NCBI RefSeq assembly: GCF_001556185.1
Contig: NZ_LSIJ01000021.1
Span: forward strand, 84,971 to 148,970
Direction of reading: 5' to 3'
Source: Sphingomonas sp. CCH10-B3
GTDB lineage: Bacteria; Pseudomonadota; Alphaproteobacteria; Sphingomonadales; Sphingomonadaceae
Length of the DNA stretch: 64,000 nt
Shown here: piece after piece, positions 1 through 7,571 of the stretch
Position numbering within the stretch: the first letter of the stretch is position 1
Layout: each line of letters opens with the position of its first letter
The notes under the pieces: model-generated
What the model was told of the DNA's origin: nothing
The model's database searches: none
The model's input: only the letters and a program-made list of their open reading frames with translations
Made by a program: the position numbers and the translations under genes

Positions 1-1
1 A

Positions 2-1312
2 CTCGCCAGCGTCGAGATGCACGCGATCCAGACCAGCGGCAATTGCATCCGCAACATCTCGTCCGACCAATATGCCGGGGCCGCCGCCGATGAAGTCGCC
101 GATCCGCGCCCCTGGGCCGAACTGCTGCGGCAATGGTCGAGCTTCCACCCCGAATTCAGCTATCTGCCGCGCAAGTTCAAGATCGCCGTCATCGCCGCCG
201 ATGAAGACCGCGCGGCGATGCGCCTCCACGACATCGGCATCCAGCTCGTCCGCCGCGACGGCCAGCTCGGCGCGCGCGTCTTCGTCGGTGGTGGCATGGG
301 CCGCACGCCGATGATCGCGCTCGAAATCAAGGATTTCGTCCCCGCCGAAGACCTGCTGAGCTATATCGAGGCGTGCCTGCGCGTCTACAATCGCTATGGC
401 CGCCGCGACAACATCTACAAGGCGCGGATCAAGATCCTCGTCCACGAAATCGGCGCCGATGAGTATCGCCGTCAGGTCGCCGAGGAATTCGAGCACGTCA
501 AGCAACTCGGCATCGACCCGCCGCTCGCCGAGCTCGAGCGCATCACCGCGCAATTCGCGCCGCCCGCGTTCGACACCACCCCGAGCACCGAACCGGACCG
601 CAGCGACCCCGCCTTCGCCGCCTGGCTCGACCAGAATGTCAAGCCGCACAAGGCCCCCGGCTATGCGATCGTCAACATCAGCCTGAAGCCCGTCGGCGGC
701 ATTCCCGGCGACGCGTCGTCGGCGCAGATGGACGTGATGGCCGACCTGACCGAGCGTTACTCGTTCGACGAATGCCGCGTCACCCACGCGCAGAACATCG
801 TCCTCCCCCATGTCCGTCAGGCTGACCTCCGCGCCGTCTATGACGCGCTCGTCGCCGCCGAGCTCGCCAGCGCCAATCTCGACCTGATCAGCGACATCAT
901 CGCCTGCCCTGGCCTCGATTATTGCAGCCTTGCGAACGCGCGCTCGATCCCGGTCGCGCAGAAAATCGCCCAGCGCTTCGCCGATCCGGCCCGCCATCGT
1001 GACATCGGCGAGCTGAAGCTCAAGATCAGCGGCTGCATCAACGCCTGCGGCCACCACCATGCCGGCCACATCGGCATCCTCGGCGTCGACCGGAAGGGTA
1101 CCGAGAATTACCAGCTGCTGCTCGGCGGATCGGGCGCGGAGGACGTGAGCCTCGGCCGCATCACCGGCCCCGGCTTCGACGAGGACGGCATCGTCGATGC
1201 GGTCGAGCGCGCCACCGACCTCTATCTGCAAGTCCGCGAGGACGGCGAGCGCTTCATCGACACCTATCGCCGCGTCGGCATCGAACCCTTCAAGGAAGCG
1301 ATTTATGGTTGA
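2..1312 (+). CDS. cysI: Nitrite/sulfite reductase (siroheme, 4Fe-4S), C-terminal part; 5' end outside the window
   Basis: The visible 436 residues are the C-terminal portion of a siroheme-type sulfite/nitrite reductase. This enzyme carries out the six-electron reduction of sulfite to sulfide in the cytoplasm. The cluster-binding cysteines are visible as Cys-X5-Cys (codons at 905 and 923) and Cys-X3-Cys (codons at 1034 and 1046), the latter within SGCINACGHHH, the standard siroheme/4Fe-4S signature. The frame is open to the left edge, so the true start lies outside. It overlaps the following DUF934 gene by 8 bp, which in turn overlaps cysH, so all three are probably one assimilatory sulfate-reduction operon. 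That context favours sulfite over nitrite as substrate, although sequence alone cannot exclude nitrite. Confidence 0.9.
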   Translation, partial: LASVEMHAIQTSGNCIRNISSDQYAGAAADEVADPRPWAELLRQWSSFHPEFSYLPRKFKIAVIAADEDRAAMRLHDIGIQLVRRDGQLGARVFVGGGMGRTPMIALEIKDFVPAEDLLSYIEACLRVYNRYGRRDNIYKARIKILVHEIGADEYRRQVAEEFEHVKQLGIDPPLAELERITAQFAPPAFDTTPSTEPDRSDPAFAAWLDQNVKPHKAPGYAIVNISLKPVGGIPGDASSAQMDVMADLTERYSFDECRVTHAQNIVLPHVRQADLRAVYDALVAAELASANLDLISDIIACPGLDYCSLANARSIPVAQKIAQRFADPARHRDIGELKLKISGCINACGHHHAGHIGILGVDRKGTENYQLLLGGSGAEDVSLGRITGPGFDEDGIVDAVERATDLYLQVREDGERFIDTYRRVGIEPFKEAIYG

Positions 1313-1736
1313 GACTTTGCTGCGCTTCCGCGACGACGACGCGCATGACGAGCCCGCCGTCACGCTCGACGCTTTCCTCGCCGATCAGACCAACGCCACC
1401 GCCGTGCGGATCGAGGCGGGCGACGATGCCCGTGCGCTGCTGCCGATGCTCGACCGGCTCGCGCTGATCGAGATCAGCTTCCCGAGCTTTCGCGACGGGC
1501 GCGGCTATTCGTCGGCGCGGGTGCTGCGCGAGGCGGGCTATGTCGGCGAGCTGCGCGCGGCGGGCGATGTGCTGGTCGACCAGGTGCCCTTCATGCGCCG
1601 CTGCGGCTTCGACAGTTTCGCGCCCGAATCCCCGATCGACCAGGCGACGCTCGACGCCGCGCTCGCGCGCTTCCCGGCCGTGTATCAGCCCGCCGCCGAT
1701 GGCGCAGTGCCGGTGTGGAAACTGCGCCATGGCTGA
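1305..1736 (+). CDS. DUF934 family protein of the sulfate-assimilation operon
   Basis: A 143-residue cytoplasmic protein of the DUF934 family, which is almost always encoded between sulfite reductase and cysH. The central segment around FPSFRDGRGYSSARVLR is the family hallmark. No catalytic residues are established; it is usually described as an accessory factor of sulfite reduction. The chosen ATG at 1305 overlaps the preceding stop by 8 bp, and the stop overlaps the cysH start by 8 bp, which supports translational coupling. An upstream in-frame start at 1197 would lie deep inside the reductase gene and is rejected. Function beyond association with sulfur assimilation is not known to me. Confidence 0.88.
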   Translation: MVETLLRFRDDDAHDEPAVTLDAFLADQTNATAVRIEAGDDARALLPMLDRLALIEISFPSFRDGRGYSSARVLREAGYVGELRAAGDVLVDQVPFMRRCGFDSFAPESPIDQATLDAALARFPAVYQPAADGAVPVWKLRHG

Positions 1737-2478
1737 CGCGCACCCGCGCGATGTGATTGACGTGGCGCCCCGCTTCACGGTGGCGCAGGCGGCTGAGCTC
1801 GACGCGGGGTTGTCTGGCCTGCCCGCCGCCGAGGTGCTTGCCGCGCTGATCGGCGATCGGCTCGCGGGGCGGATTGCGCTGGTCTCGTCGTTCGGCGCCG
1901 AAGCGGCGGTGCTGCTGCACATGGTTGCCGCTGTCGACCGCAGCGTGCCGGTGATCTTCCTCGACACCGGCAAGCATTTCCCCGAAACGCTTGCCTATCG
2001 CGATGCGCTTGCCGAGCGGCTGGGGCTGACCGACCTGCGCAACCTCACCCCCGACCCCGCCGATCTCGCCGCGCGCGACGCGAAGGGCGAGCGCTGGTCC
2101 TACGACCCCGACGGCTGCTGCGACCTGCGCAAGGTCCGCCCGCTCGCCCGCGCGCTCGCCGGGTTCGACGCGACGATCTCGGGCCGCAAGGCGTATCAGG
2201 CGAGCACCCGCGCCGCGCTCCCGCTGGTCGAGATCGACCCCAGCGACACCGCCGGCCGCCTGAAGATCAACCCGTTACGCGATTGGGGGAAAGCCGACCT
2301 CGACGCGTATTTCGAAGCGCACGACCTCCCCCGCCACCCGCTCGAAGCCGCCGGCTACCCCTCGATCGGCTGCGCGCCGTGCACGAGCGCAGTCGCCGAG
2401 GGCGAAGACGCGCGCGCGGGGAGATGGCGCGGGTTCGCAAAGGTGGAGTGTGGGATTCACACCGACGGCAATCGTTAG
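1729..2478 (+). CDS. cysH: Phosphoadenylyl/adenylyl-sulfate reductase (CysH), Fe-S type
   Basis: A 249-residue CysH that reduces activated sulfate (APS or PAPS) to sulfite using thioredoxin. The PP-loop nucleotide-binding region lies near residues 45-60 (SSFGAEAA) and the catalytic Cys is in the C-terminal ECGIH motif. Two cysteine pairs, in GCCDLRKV and IGCAPC, match the CC...CXXC ligand set of the 4Fe-4S cluster. Such clusters mark the bacterial APS-reductase type rather than the cluster-free enteric PAPS reductase, so APS (EC 1.8.4.10) is the likelier substrate. The ATG at 1729 overlaps the DUF934 stop by 8 bp and is the third gene of the operon. Confidence 0.92.
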   Translation: MADAHPRDVIDVAPRFTVAQAAELDAGLSGLPAAEVLAALIGDRLAGRIALVSSFGAEAAVLLHMVAAVDRSVPVIFLDTGKHFPETLAYRDALAERLGLTDLRNLTPDPADLAARDAKGERWSYDPDGCCDLRKVRPLARALAGFDATISGRKAYQASTRAALPLVEIDPSDTAGRLKINPLRDWGKADLDAYFEAHDLPRHPLEAAGYPSIGCAPCTSAVAEGEDARAGRWRGFAKVECGIHTDGNR

Positions 2479-2494
2479 GCCGGCCAGCTAGCCA

Positions 2495-3997
2495 TCAGGG
2501 GCGCCCCGCTTTCAGATCGCCCTCGATCAACATGATCGCCCGCATCGCGCGCTGGCGGTCATCCTCGCCGCGGGTCGGGACCAGCGGCAGATCGGGCGCG
2601 ATGCCCGCGACCTCGTTCGTCCCGTCGGCACGCAGTCGGGTGCAATTGGGCATGCGAAACCGCATTTGCGAGTTTGTCAGCACCACCGGGTCACCATTCA
2701 CCATGAACCCGCAGCCATCGCCGCCGGTGCGCGTGCCGATTGTCTTGCCGATGCGGTTATCCTGAAAGACGGCGGCGAACATCTCAGCCGACGAATAGGT
2801 CTTGCCGTCGGTGAGCGCATAGGCCGGGCCCGTCCAAGCGCCGAATTGTGCCTCGACCTCGGACGCGCCCGACAAGCGTGCGGAGACGTCGCTGCTAGCA
2901 TAAGCACCGCGCGGAAGCCCCGCGACCGCGCCGCCGGCAAAGCCCGCATCGAGCGTGCCGCTGCACCCGATTGCAGCCCACCGCCGCCGCTCGCGCCACA
3001 CCCAGGAACGGTCGCACTGCGCGCTCGGCAGCGCCTTGGCCGCCTGCTGGAAAAACGCGAGCGCCGCTTCCAGCGCTTGCCGCCCCGCAGCGTCGGGCTT
3101 TTCGCTCAAGGCATCGTTCAGATTCTCAAGTTGCCCCTCAATGTAGCGCGCGGCGAGTGGCGAGGCGACCATGCGCAGCGGCGCCGATTTCACAAGCCGA
3201 TCGGTCAGCATGCGCGGGAAGTAATCGCCGCTGTCATTGCCGCCGCTATTGTCGCCGATATCGACGATGAGCGCGCTCGCACCCGCGCTTTGGAACGCGG
3301 CCAGTTGCGCGGCAAAGGCTTCGTACCAATGGCCATAGGCCACCTTGCGCACCGACGCGCGATTGATCGCCGCGCCGCTGGCCCGCAGCTTTGCCCAGGC
3401 CTGGGTGCAGACGGCGGGAAAGGCGCGGTTGGAGAATTGCTGGATGCGAATGATCGCCACTTTGGTCCCGCCCGGCGTCGTCAGAAACCCCGCGCGAAAC
3501 GGCGCCTGCAAGCCGTCCGACATCATCGAAAAGCCCGGCAGCGTTTCGAACGGCAGCGAGAAGGAGACCGGGCTCGTCACGCCGAACCCCAGCGACGCGC
3601 AGCCCTCCTCGGGCTTGTCAGGATTGATCTCGGGCGCCGGGATCGGCGCTGCTTTGGCAGGGCCACCGGGTACCAGATCGGCAAGCGACGAGAAATGCCC
3701 GTCGCCAAAGGCAGTTACAAAACTCGCGATCACGCGCCGCGCCTCTCCATCGCTTTTCGCCTGCGCCAGCCGCGCGCGGGTCAGCTGGTCAAGGCGCGGC
3801 AAATCGAGCCCGCCCTCCACCGTCCCGAACCACGTCAGATTGGCGTATTCGCGTTCCATCGCCGCCTTGAGCTGGCGGTAATCGGCCTGCCATTTGGCGG
3901 CATCGAACGCGGGCGGTGCCGCGGCCGCCGGACCGGCTAAAACCGACCCCAACATGGCGACGGCGAGCGATGATCGAGCAAGGAGCGAAACGGGCAT
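2495..3997 (-). CDS. Secreted S41-family peptidase (C-terminal processing protease type)
   Basis: A 500-residue protein starting with a typical signal peptide (MPVSLLARSSLAVAMLG..., cleavage likely after AGPAAAA), so it acts in the periplasm or outside the cell. The C-terminal third carries the S41 fold. VDIGDNSGGNDSGDYF is the glycine-rich strand-turn that precedes the active site, and TYSSAEMF near residue 400 contains the predicted nucleophile Ser. A recognisable PDZ domain is not evident, unlike classical Ctp/Prc proteases. The ATG at 3997 was chosen because the 58 upstream in-frame residues lack the character of the rest and would hide the signal peptide. It ends 17 bp from the convergent cysH stop. 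Substrate unknown. Confidence 0.82.
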   Translation of the reverse strand: MPVSLLARSSLAVAMLGSVLAGPAAAAPPAFDAAKWQADYRQLKAAMEREYANLTWFGTVEGGLDLPRLDQLTRARLAQAKSDGEARRVIASFVTAFGDGHFSSLADLVPGGPAKAAPIPAPEINPDKPEEGCASLGFGVTSPVSFSLPFETLPGFSMMSDGLQAPFRAGFLTTPGGTKVAIIRIQQFSNRAFPAVCTQAWAKLRASGAAINRASVRKVAYGHWYEAFAAQLAAFQSAGASALIVDIGDNSGGNDSGDYFPRMLTDRLVKSAPLRMVASPLAARYIEGQLENLNDALSEKPDAAGRQALEAALAFFQQAAKALPSAQCDRSWVWRERRRWAAIGCSGTLDAGFAGGAVAGLPRGAYASSDVSARLSGASEVEAQFGAWTGPAYALTDGKTYSSAEMFAAVFQDNRIGKTIGTRTGGDGCGFMVNGDPVVLTNSQMRFRMPNCTRLRADGTNEVAGIAPDLPLVPTRGEDDRQRAMRAIMLIEGDLKAGRP

Positions 3998-4083
3998 AAA
4001 ACGGGCCTCCAGCAAGCATGATGCGGTCCCGGATGTATCAGTAGCCCCCGGCCCGATCTTGCACGCGCGGCGCGATTTGTATT

Positions 4084-4842
4084 TCAGCGAGCGGCGCGAA
4101 AGCGGCTCGGCGCCTGACCATAGAGCGCCTTGAAACTGCGCGTAAAATGCGCCTGGTCGTAAAAGCCGCACGCCAGCGCAATCTCGCTGAGTGGCATAGC
4201 GGTCTCGCTCAGCAGCGACACCGCCCCTTTCAACCGCAGCCGCCGCTGATACTCGCCGGGCGTCACGCCGTGATGCTGACGGAACAAGTCGACAAGGCCA
4301 TCGGGCGTCGCGTCGATCGCCCGCGCAATCGCCGCAACCGACAGCCGTCCGCTCAGATTTTCACGGATAAACTCCTCAGCCTTGGCGAGCAGCGCGAGCG
4401 ATGGCTGGGCGGGGCGGCAGCGGACAAGCGCGCGTTCGAACCGCGCCAGCAATTCGACTGACAACCCCTCGACAATGGCGCACGAAAAGGCGTCGCGCTC
4501 GGCAAGTTCATCTTCCATCCGCCGGGCAATCAGCACAAAATCGGGGTCGTGGACGCACGGCGCGGCGACCTGAGGCACTGCCGCCTTGATCCGGTCGATC
4601 GTTGGCTGCGTTGGCGTGAGTAGCAACTTGCGCGCGCCCCGCGCCTCAAATCGCTGCGCATGCGGCTCGCCTGCGGGGTAGAACGACATCGTTCCCGCCG
4701 GATAGCGCTCGGTGCGCCCGCAAATCGATTCGTGATAGGCCCCGGCGATCACCACACACATTGACGATGCGTCATGCGCATGATCGGCCAGCGCGCTATG
4801 CTGGTCATAATGGCGGGACGTCAGGGCGGCAAAAAAAGTCAT
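4084..4842 (-). CDS. AraC-family transcriptional regulator with cupin-like N-terminus
   Basis: A 252-residue regulator. The N-terminal 100 residues (HYDQHSALADHAHD... followed by YPAGTMSFYPAGEPHAQRF) resemble a cupin effector-binding domain. Residues 155-252 form two helix-turn-helix motifs of the AraC type, ending in EIALACGFYDQAHFTRSFKALYG. The ATG at 4842 is preceded by a purine-rich GGGGTGAC. The frame stays open to 5220, but that extension covers the gene-poor, possibly RNA-coding stretch and has no domain signature. No obvious target gene is adjacent except the S41 peptidase 86 bp downstream in the same direction, which may be co-transcribed. Effector unknown. Confidence 0.82.
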   Translation of the reverse strand: MTFFAALTSRHYDQHSALADHAHDASSMCVVIAGAYHESICGRTERYPAGTMSFYPAGEPHAQRFEARGARKLLLTPTQPTIDRIKAAVPQVAAPCVHDPDFVLIARRMEDELAERDAFSCAIVEGLSVELLARFERALVRCRPAQPSLALLAKAEEFIRENLSGRLSVAAIARAIDATPDGLVDLFRQHHGVTPGEYQRRLRLKGAVSLLSETAMPLSEIALACGFYDQAHFTRSFKALYGQAPSRFRAAR

Positions 4843-4936
4843 GTCACCCCAGCGAGACGGGAGGATGAGCCCAGAGTAGCCGCACTCGGGGAATTTGACT
4901 AGATTGGTGGCGAATGACCACGACCGCACATTGCTA

Positions 4937-4965
4937 TTGACAAAACCAACCAAATGGGCTAAACA
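4937..4965 (+). promoter_or_regulatory. Candidate sigma70 promoter with no protein gene downstream
   Basis: A perfect -35 hexamer TTGACA (4937-4942) is followed after exactly 17 bp by TAAACA (4960-4965), which matches the -10 consensus at three positions including T1 and A2. Transcription would begin near 4971, exactly where a 16-bp stem starts. No plus-strand coding sequence follows for 2 kb, so the promoter would serve a non-coding RNA. Confidence 0.4.
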
Positions 4966-4969
4966 CCCT

Positions 4970-5254
4970 CCCCATCGCCACCCCCTCGAAAAGGCCAGCG
5001 CGGGGGTGGTGATGGGGTCTCCGTGCCGCCTCGCAAGGGGCCAAGCGGCGATCTTCGACCGGCGCGGAAAAGTCGTTCGGGTAAGACGGATCCGCATACC
5101 CCGGCACCGATAAGGTAAACGCACGTAGGGCGTCGCATGAGCGGGCAACCGCCAAGCGGCTAAACTCGAAAGCAGCCACAATAGGCCGGGAGAACTTCCC
5201 GGCGACGGCGTGCACTTCATCGGGCCAATTCAGTCTCGGCGCCAAAAGACTGAA
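4970..5254 (+). ncRNA. Candidate structured non-coding RNA
   Basis: The segment begins with a 16-bp stem (4970-4985 pairing with 5002-5017, one G-U pair, 16-nt loop). It also contains GCCGGGA (5185-5191) pairing with TCCCGGC (5197-5203), and a perfect 8-bp stem TTCAGTCT/AGACTGAA (5229-5236 with 5247-5254). A good promoter lies immediately upstream. I could not match it to tmRNA, RNase P RNA, SRP RNA or 6S RNA: no tag frame, TTCGACGG box, GAGGAAAGTCC box or GGAAGGAAGCA box is visible. The 3' end is uncertain. This is an inference from structure and gene absence only. Confidence 0.35.
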
Positions 5255-5393
5255 AGCATCACTGCCCAAGTCGCCGAGCCCCGAACGCGTGGCAAACGCG
5301 CCGGTCGAATTTCCCCTGCGTCCGCGGGTGTCCTGATTTTACGCCCGGAGTCCGTGTGCAGCTGGGGGCGCTCTCCCCCCTCATCCACTACAC

Positions 5394-5530
5394 CCGTTGG
5401 TCCCGAGCCCTTCGACTGACTGGCAAGCCAGCCGCTCAGGACAGGCTTGGGCACGCAGTGCCCAAGTCGACGGACCGGCCCCAAGCGACTCGCCTCAATC
5501 CCGCCCCTCGACTGCGCTCGGGACGAACGG
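5394..5530. repeat. 137-bp intergenic inverted-repeat element (MITE- or REP-like)
   Basis: The left end CCGTTGGTCCCGAGC (5394-5408) is repeated in inverted orientation at 5516-5530 with one mismatch in 15. Inside lies a hairpin with perfect 9-bp arms, CTTGGGCAC-GCA-GTGCCCAAG (5446-5466). No coding capacity and no clear target duplication are visible. The composition resembles short dispersed elements that I associate with sphingomonad and other GC-rich genomes, but copy number cannot be judged from one window. Confidence 0.5.
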
Positions 5531-5552
5531 TGGAAGGTAACAGGAAGGAAGC

Positions 5553-5852
5553 TTACTCCGCCGTCACCGCCACCACTTGCCCCGTCGTGCAGTCCGCGCC
5601 GCTGAGCCAGCCGCGCACCGCCGCCACATCCTCGGCTTCCGCCCCCGGCCCCACATCGATCGCGCACAGCCGCGTCCCCGGCGCCAGCTCGATCGCGAGC
5701 GGGGTGATCGCCGCCAGAATCAGATGCCGTTCCAGCGCGGCAATATCGGGGGCAACTTCGACGATGATCACCTCGGCGGCGCTTTCCTGCACTGCCGCCA
5801 CCAGCGCCCCCACCGTGGCGCCCGCGCCCAGCGTGATGACGCGCGCCGCCAC
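5553..5852 (-). CDS. Small Rossmann-fold-like protein following folB
   Basis: A 99-residue protein with alternating hydrophobic strands and small-residue turns (VITLGAGATVGALVAAV, then VIIVEVAPDI) resembling a truncated nucleotide-binding Rossmann unit. It has no signal peptide or membrane segment. It starts 2 bp after the folB stop on the same strand, so the two are almost certainly co-transcribed and perhaps coupled. I recall similar small proteins beside folB in other sphingomonads, but no biochemical function is known to me. It could be a folate-pathway accessory protein. Confidence 0.7.
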   Translation of the reverse strand: MAARVITLGAGATVGALVAAVQESAAEVIIVEVAPDIAALERHLILAAITPLAIELAPGTRLCAIDVGPGAEAEDVAAVRGWLSGADCTTGQVVAVTAE

Positions 5853-5854
5853 GC

Positions 5855-6226
5855 CTACCGCCGGTGCCGCAACAGCGTGATCCCGATCGACTCGCCATTT
5901 TCCGAAATCGCGAGCTTGACGATCTTCACCTTCACCCAGCGCACGCGCGCATCCTGCACGATCAGCGTTTCGGCGATATGGTCCGCCACCGCCTCGATCA
6001 GCGTGAAATGCACGCCCGGCGGCAGCGCACTGGTCGCCGCGCGCTTCAGGTCGAGATAGTTTTTGGAGCCCCCCAGTGGCGTGTCGGGCGCATAATGCGG
6101 CAGGCAGTCGAGCTCGACCGTGATCGAAATCCGCAAGGGCTGCGGCAAGTGCGTCTCTTCAGAATAGATGCCGGTCAGCACCGGCACTTCGATGTCGTGC
6201 ACTTCCAGTTCGAGGCGATCGTCCAA
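5855..6226 (-). CDS. folB: Dihydroneopterin aldolase (TTG start)
   Basis: A 123-residue FolB that converts 7,8-dihydroneopterin to 6-hydroxymethyl-7,8-dihydropterin and glycolaldehyde in folate synthesis. The protein opens with LELEVHDIEVPVLTGIY, followed by KNYLDLKRA and the C-terminal VKIVKLAI strand typical of the family. The start is placed at TTG 6226 because GGAGA lies 7 nt upstream in the mRNA and the resulting length equals that of E. coli FolB (about 122 aa). The ATG at 6313 would add 29 unconserved residues and overlap the GST gene by 14 bp. It is followed after 2 bp by the small Rossmann protein. Confidence 0.88.
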   Translation of the reverse strand: MDDRLELEVHDIEVPVLTGIYSEETHLPQPLRISITVELDCLPHYAPDTPLGGSKNYLDLKRAATSALPPGVHFTLIEAVADHIAETLIVQDARVRWVKVKIVKLAISENGESIGITLLRHRR

Positions 6227-6299
6227 GCTCAGTCTCTCCGCAGCAAGGCCGCGCCCATAGCAGTTTTGTGTGCGCGCGAAAGGCGTCGCGAACGGCGCC

Positions 6300-6932
6300 T
6301 CAGGCGGCAGCACTCGGGCGCGCGGTGGCCTCGTGATACCAGCGGCGCAGGTGGACGTCGCTTTCGGGGACCATCAGCTTGGCGCTCTGCGCAAAGTCGA
6401 TCGTCACCAGCGCGGTGATGTCGGCGAAGCTGAACGCATCGCCCGCGATCCACGGCGACTCGCCCAGCCGTGCGTCGAGCGCCGCGACAAACGCACCCCA
6501 CATGATCGCGCCGCGCGTCGCCAGCTCGGGAATCTGCGGGATCGGCGGCCATTTGCCCGCCGCGCCCCGGTCGGCCATCGCAGGGCGCGTGTTGCGGAAC
6601 GCATAGACGGCGGCGGTATAGCCGTCGCTTTCGATCCGCCGGGTCCAGCTTTCGATACGGCCGATCTCGACCGGGGTGGTGCCGAACAGCGGTGGCGCGG
6701 GGTGAAGCGCTTCGAAATAGCGGCAGATCGCTGCCGATTCGCAGATTACTTCGCCCGAATCGAGCTCGAGCGCGGGCACGGTGCCGCGCGGGTTGATGCC
6801 AAGGTAAGCGTCGCCGAAATGCTCGCCCGATCGCAGATCGACCGCGACGCGCTCGACCTCGATACCCTTTTCGGCGAGGTAGATGCGGACCCGGCGCGGG
6901 CTCGGCGCCCAGGCGGAATCATAGAGCTTCAT
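6300..6932 (-). CDS. Glutathione S-transferase family protein
   Basis: A 210-residue cytosolic GST. The N-terminal thioredoxin-like domain (residues 1-80) contains SPRRVRIYLAEKG, the cis-Pro region GTVPAL and the glutathione-contacting ESAAICRYFE. The C-terminal helical domain includes SFADITALVTIDFA, the conserved N-capping box region. The catalytic position near residue 11 is Ser/Arg-rich (SPRR), suggesting a Ser-type enzyme rather than a Tyr type. It likely conjugates or reduces electrophiles; the substrate cannot be deduced. It lies upstream of folB on the same strand and may share its transcript. Confidence 0.88.
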   Translation of the reverse strand: MKLYDSAWAPSPRRVRIYLAEKGIEVERVAVDLRSGEHFGDAYLGINPRGTVPALELDSGEVICESAAICRYFEALHPAPPLFGTTPVEIGRIESWTRRIESDGYTAAVYAFRNTRPAMADRGAAGKWPPIPQIPELATRGAIMWGAFVAALDARLGESPWIAGDAFSFADITALVTIDFAQSAKLMVPESDVHLRRWYHEATARPSAAA

Positions 6933-7037
6933 CGCGCGTTCCCCCGTTGGTGTTTGCCCGGTTGGTGTTTGCTGGCACCCAAGCTAAAGCGCGCCGCCCC
7001 GCTTCGTCCATGCCGATTCACTCGTCGGAGACCGATC

Positions 7038-7532
7038 ATCGACCTTCGCCCGCTGCACAGCATTGCCGCCACCGATATCGACGCGCTGCTCGACACGACT
7101 TTCGGTGCCGATCGGCGCGGCCGCACTGCCTATCTGATCCGCGCCGGGATGGCGGCGATCGACGCGCTCAGCTTTGCCGCGCTCAAGGACGGCACGCTGG
7201 CGGGCACGATCCAGTGCTGGCCGATCGCGCTCCACCGCGACGAAGGCGGCGCGGTGCCACTGGTGATGGTCGGCCCGGTCGCGATCCGGCCCGATCTGCA
7301 GGGGCTGGGCTATGGCCGCGCGCTGATGGCCGAAATGCAGGCGACGGCCGATGCGCTCGATCTGGGCGACGCGCTGATGCTGATCGGCGACCCGGAATAT
7401 TATGCGCGGTTCGGTTTCAGCGCCGATTGCACCGGCCTTTGGCGCGCGCCGGGGCCGGTCGAGCGGCACCGGCTGCTCGCGCATGGCTGTGCGGTGCCCG
7501 ATGCCGCGGGGATGCTCGGCCCGCGCCGCTGA
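7038..7532 (+). CDS. GNAT-family N-acetyltransferase with no canonical start codon
   Basis: The coding frame clearly encodes about 164 residues of a GNAT enzyme. The acetyl-CoA loop region reads PVAIRPDLQGLGYGRALM, and a downstream GDPEYYARFGFS segment is typical of the YhbS-like subgroup. However, no ATG, GTG or TTG occurs at a suitable place. The frame reaches IIDLRPL through two ATC codons (7035 and 7038), and a GGAG Shine-Dalgarno (7027-7030) lies 7 nt before 7038. Either a rare AUC start is used, or an ATG was mutated or mis-sequenced. TTG codons near 6970-6990 would add an unlikely N-terminus. The acceptor substrate is unknown. Confidence 0.7.
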   Translation: MDLRPLHSIAATDIDALLDTTFGADRRGRTAYLIRAGMAAIDALSFAALKDGTLAGTIQCWPIALHRDEGGAVPLVMVGPVAIRPDLQGLGYGRALMAEMQATADALDLGDALMLIGDPEYYARFGFSADCTGLWRAPGPVERHRLLAHGCAVPDAAGMLGPRR

Positions 7533-7571
7533 CGCCTTTACGCGCCGCCGCCGCGCGCCTACCTGAGCGCC

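Larger units (their letters stand above)
4843..5552. other. 710-bp intergenic stretch without a convincing protein gene
   Basis: No ORF here has a recognisable domain or credible start signal. The stretch contains, in order on the plus strand, a sigma70-like promoter (4937-4965), a series of strong stem-loops (about 4970-5254), and a 137-bp element with 15-bp terminal inverted repeats (5394-5530). The open frame on the minus strand (4934-5269) looks like read-through of GC-rich non-coding DNA. Confidence 0.6.

Noticed and set aside
2..2478. Assigning the first operon to nitrite assimilation
   Set aside because: DUF934 and CysH in the same overlapping operon point to sulfite; no nitrate or nitrite genes are present.
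2666..3940. 424-codon plus-strand ORF opposite the S41 peptidase
   Set aside because: It is a GC-skew shadow: Arg/Ala-rich with no domain, fully covered by the antisense peptidase whose motifs are clear.
4934..5269. 111-codon minus-strand ORF in the gene-free stretch
   Set aside because: No domain, no Shine-Dalgarno, and it overlaps the strong stem-loops; more likely read-through of non-coding DNA.
4970..5330. tmRNA, RNase P, SRP or 6S RNA at the structured region
   Set aside because: None of the diagnostic boxes (tag frame, GAGGAAAGTCC, GGAAGGAAGCA, TTCGACGG) could be found on either strand, so only a generic candidate RNA is reported.
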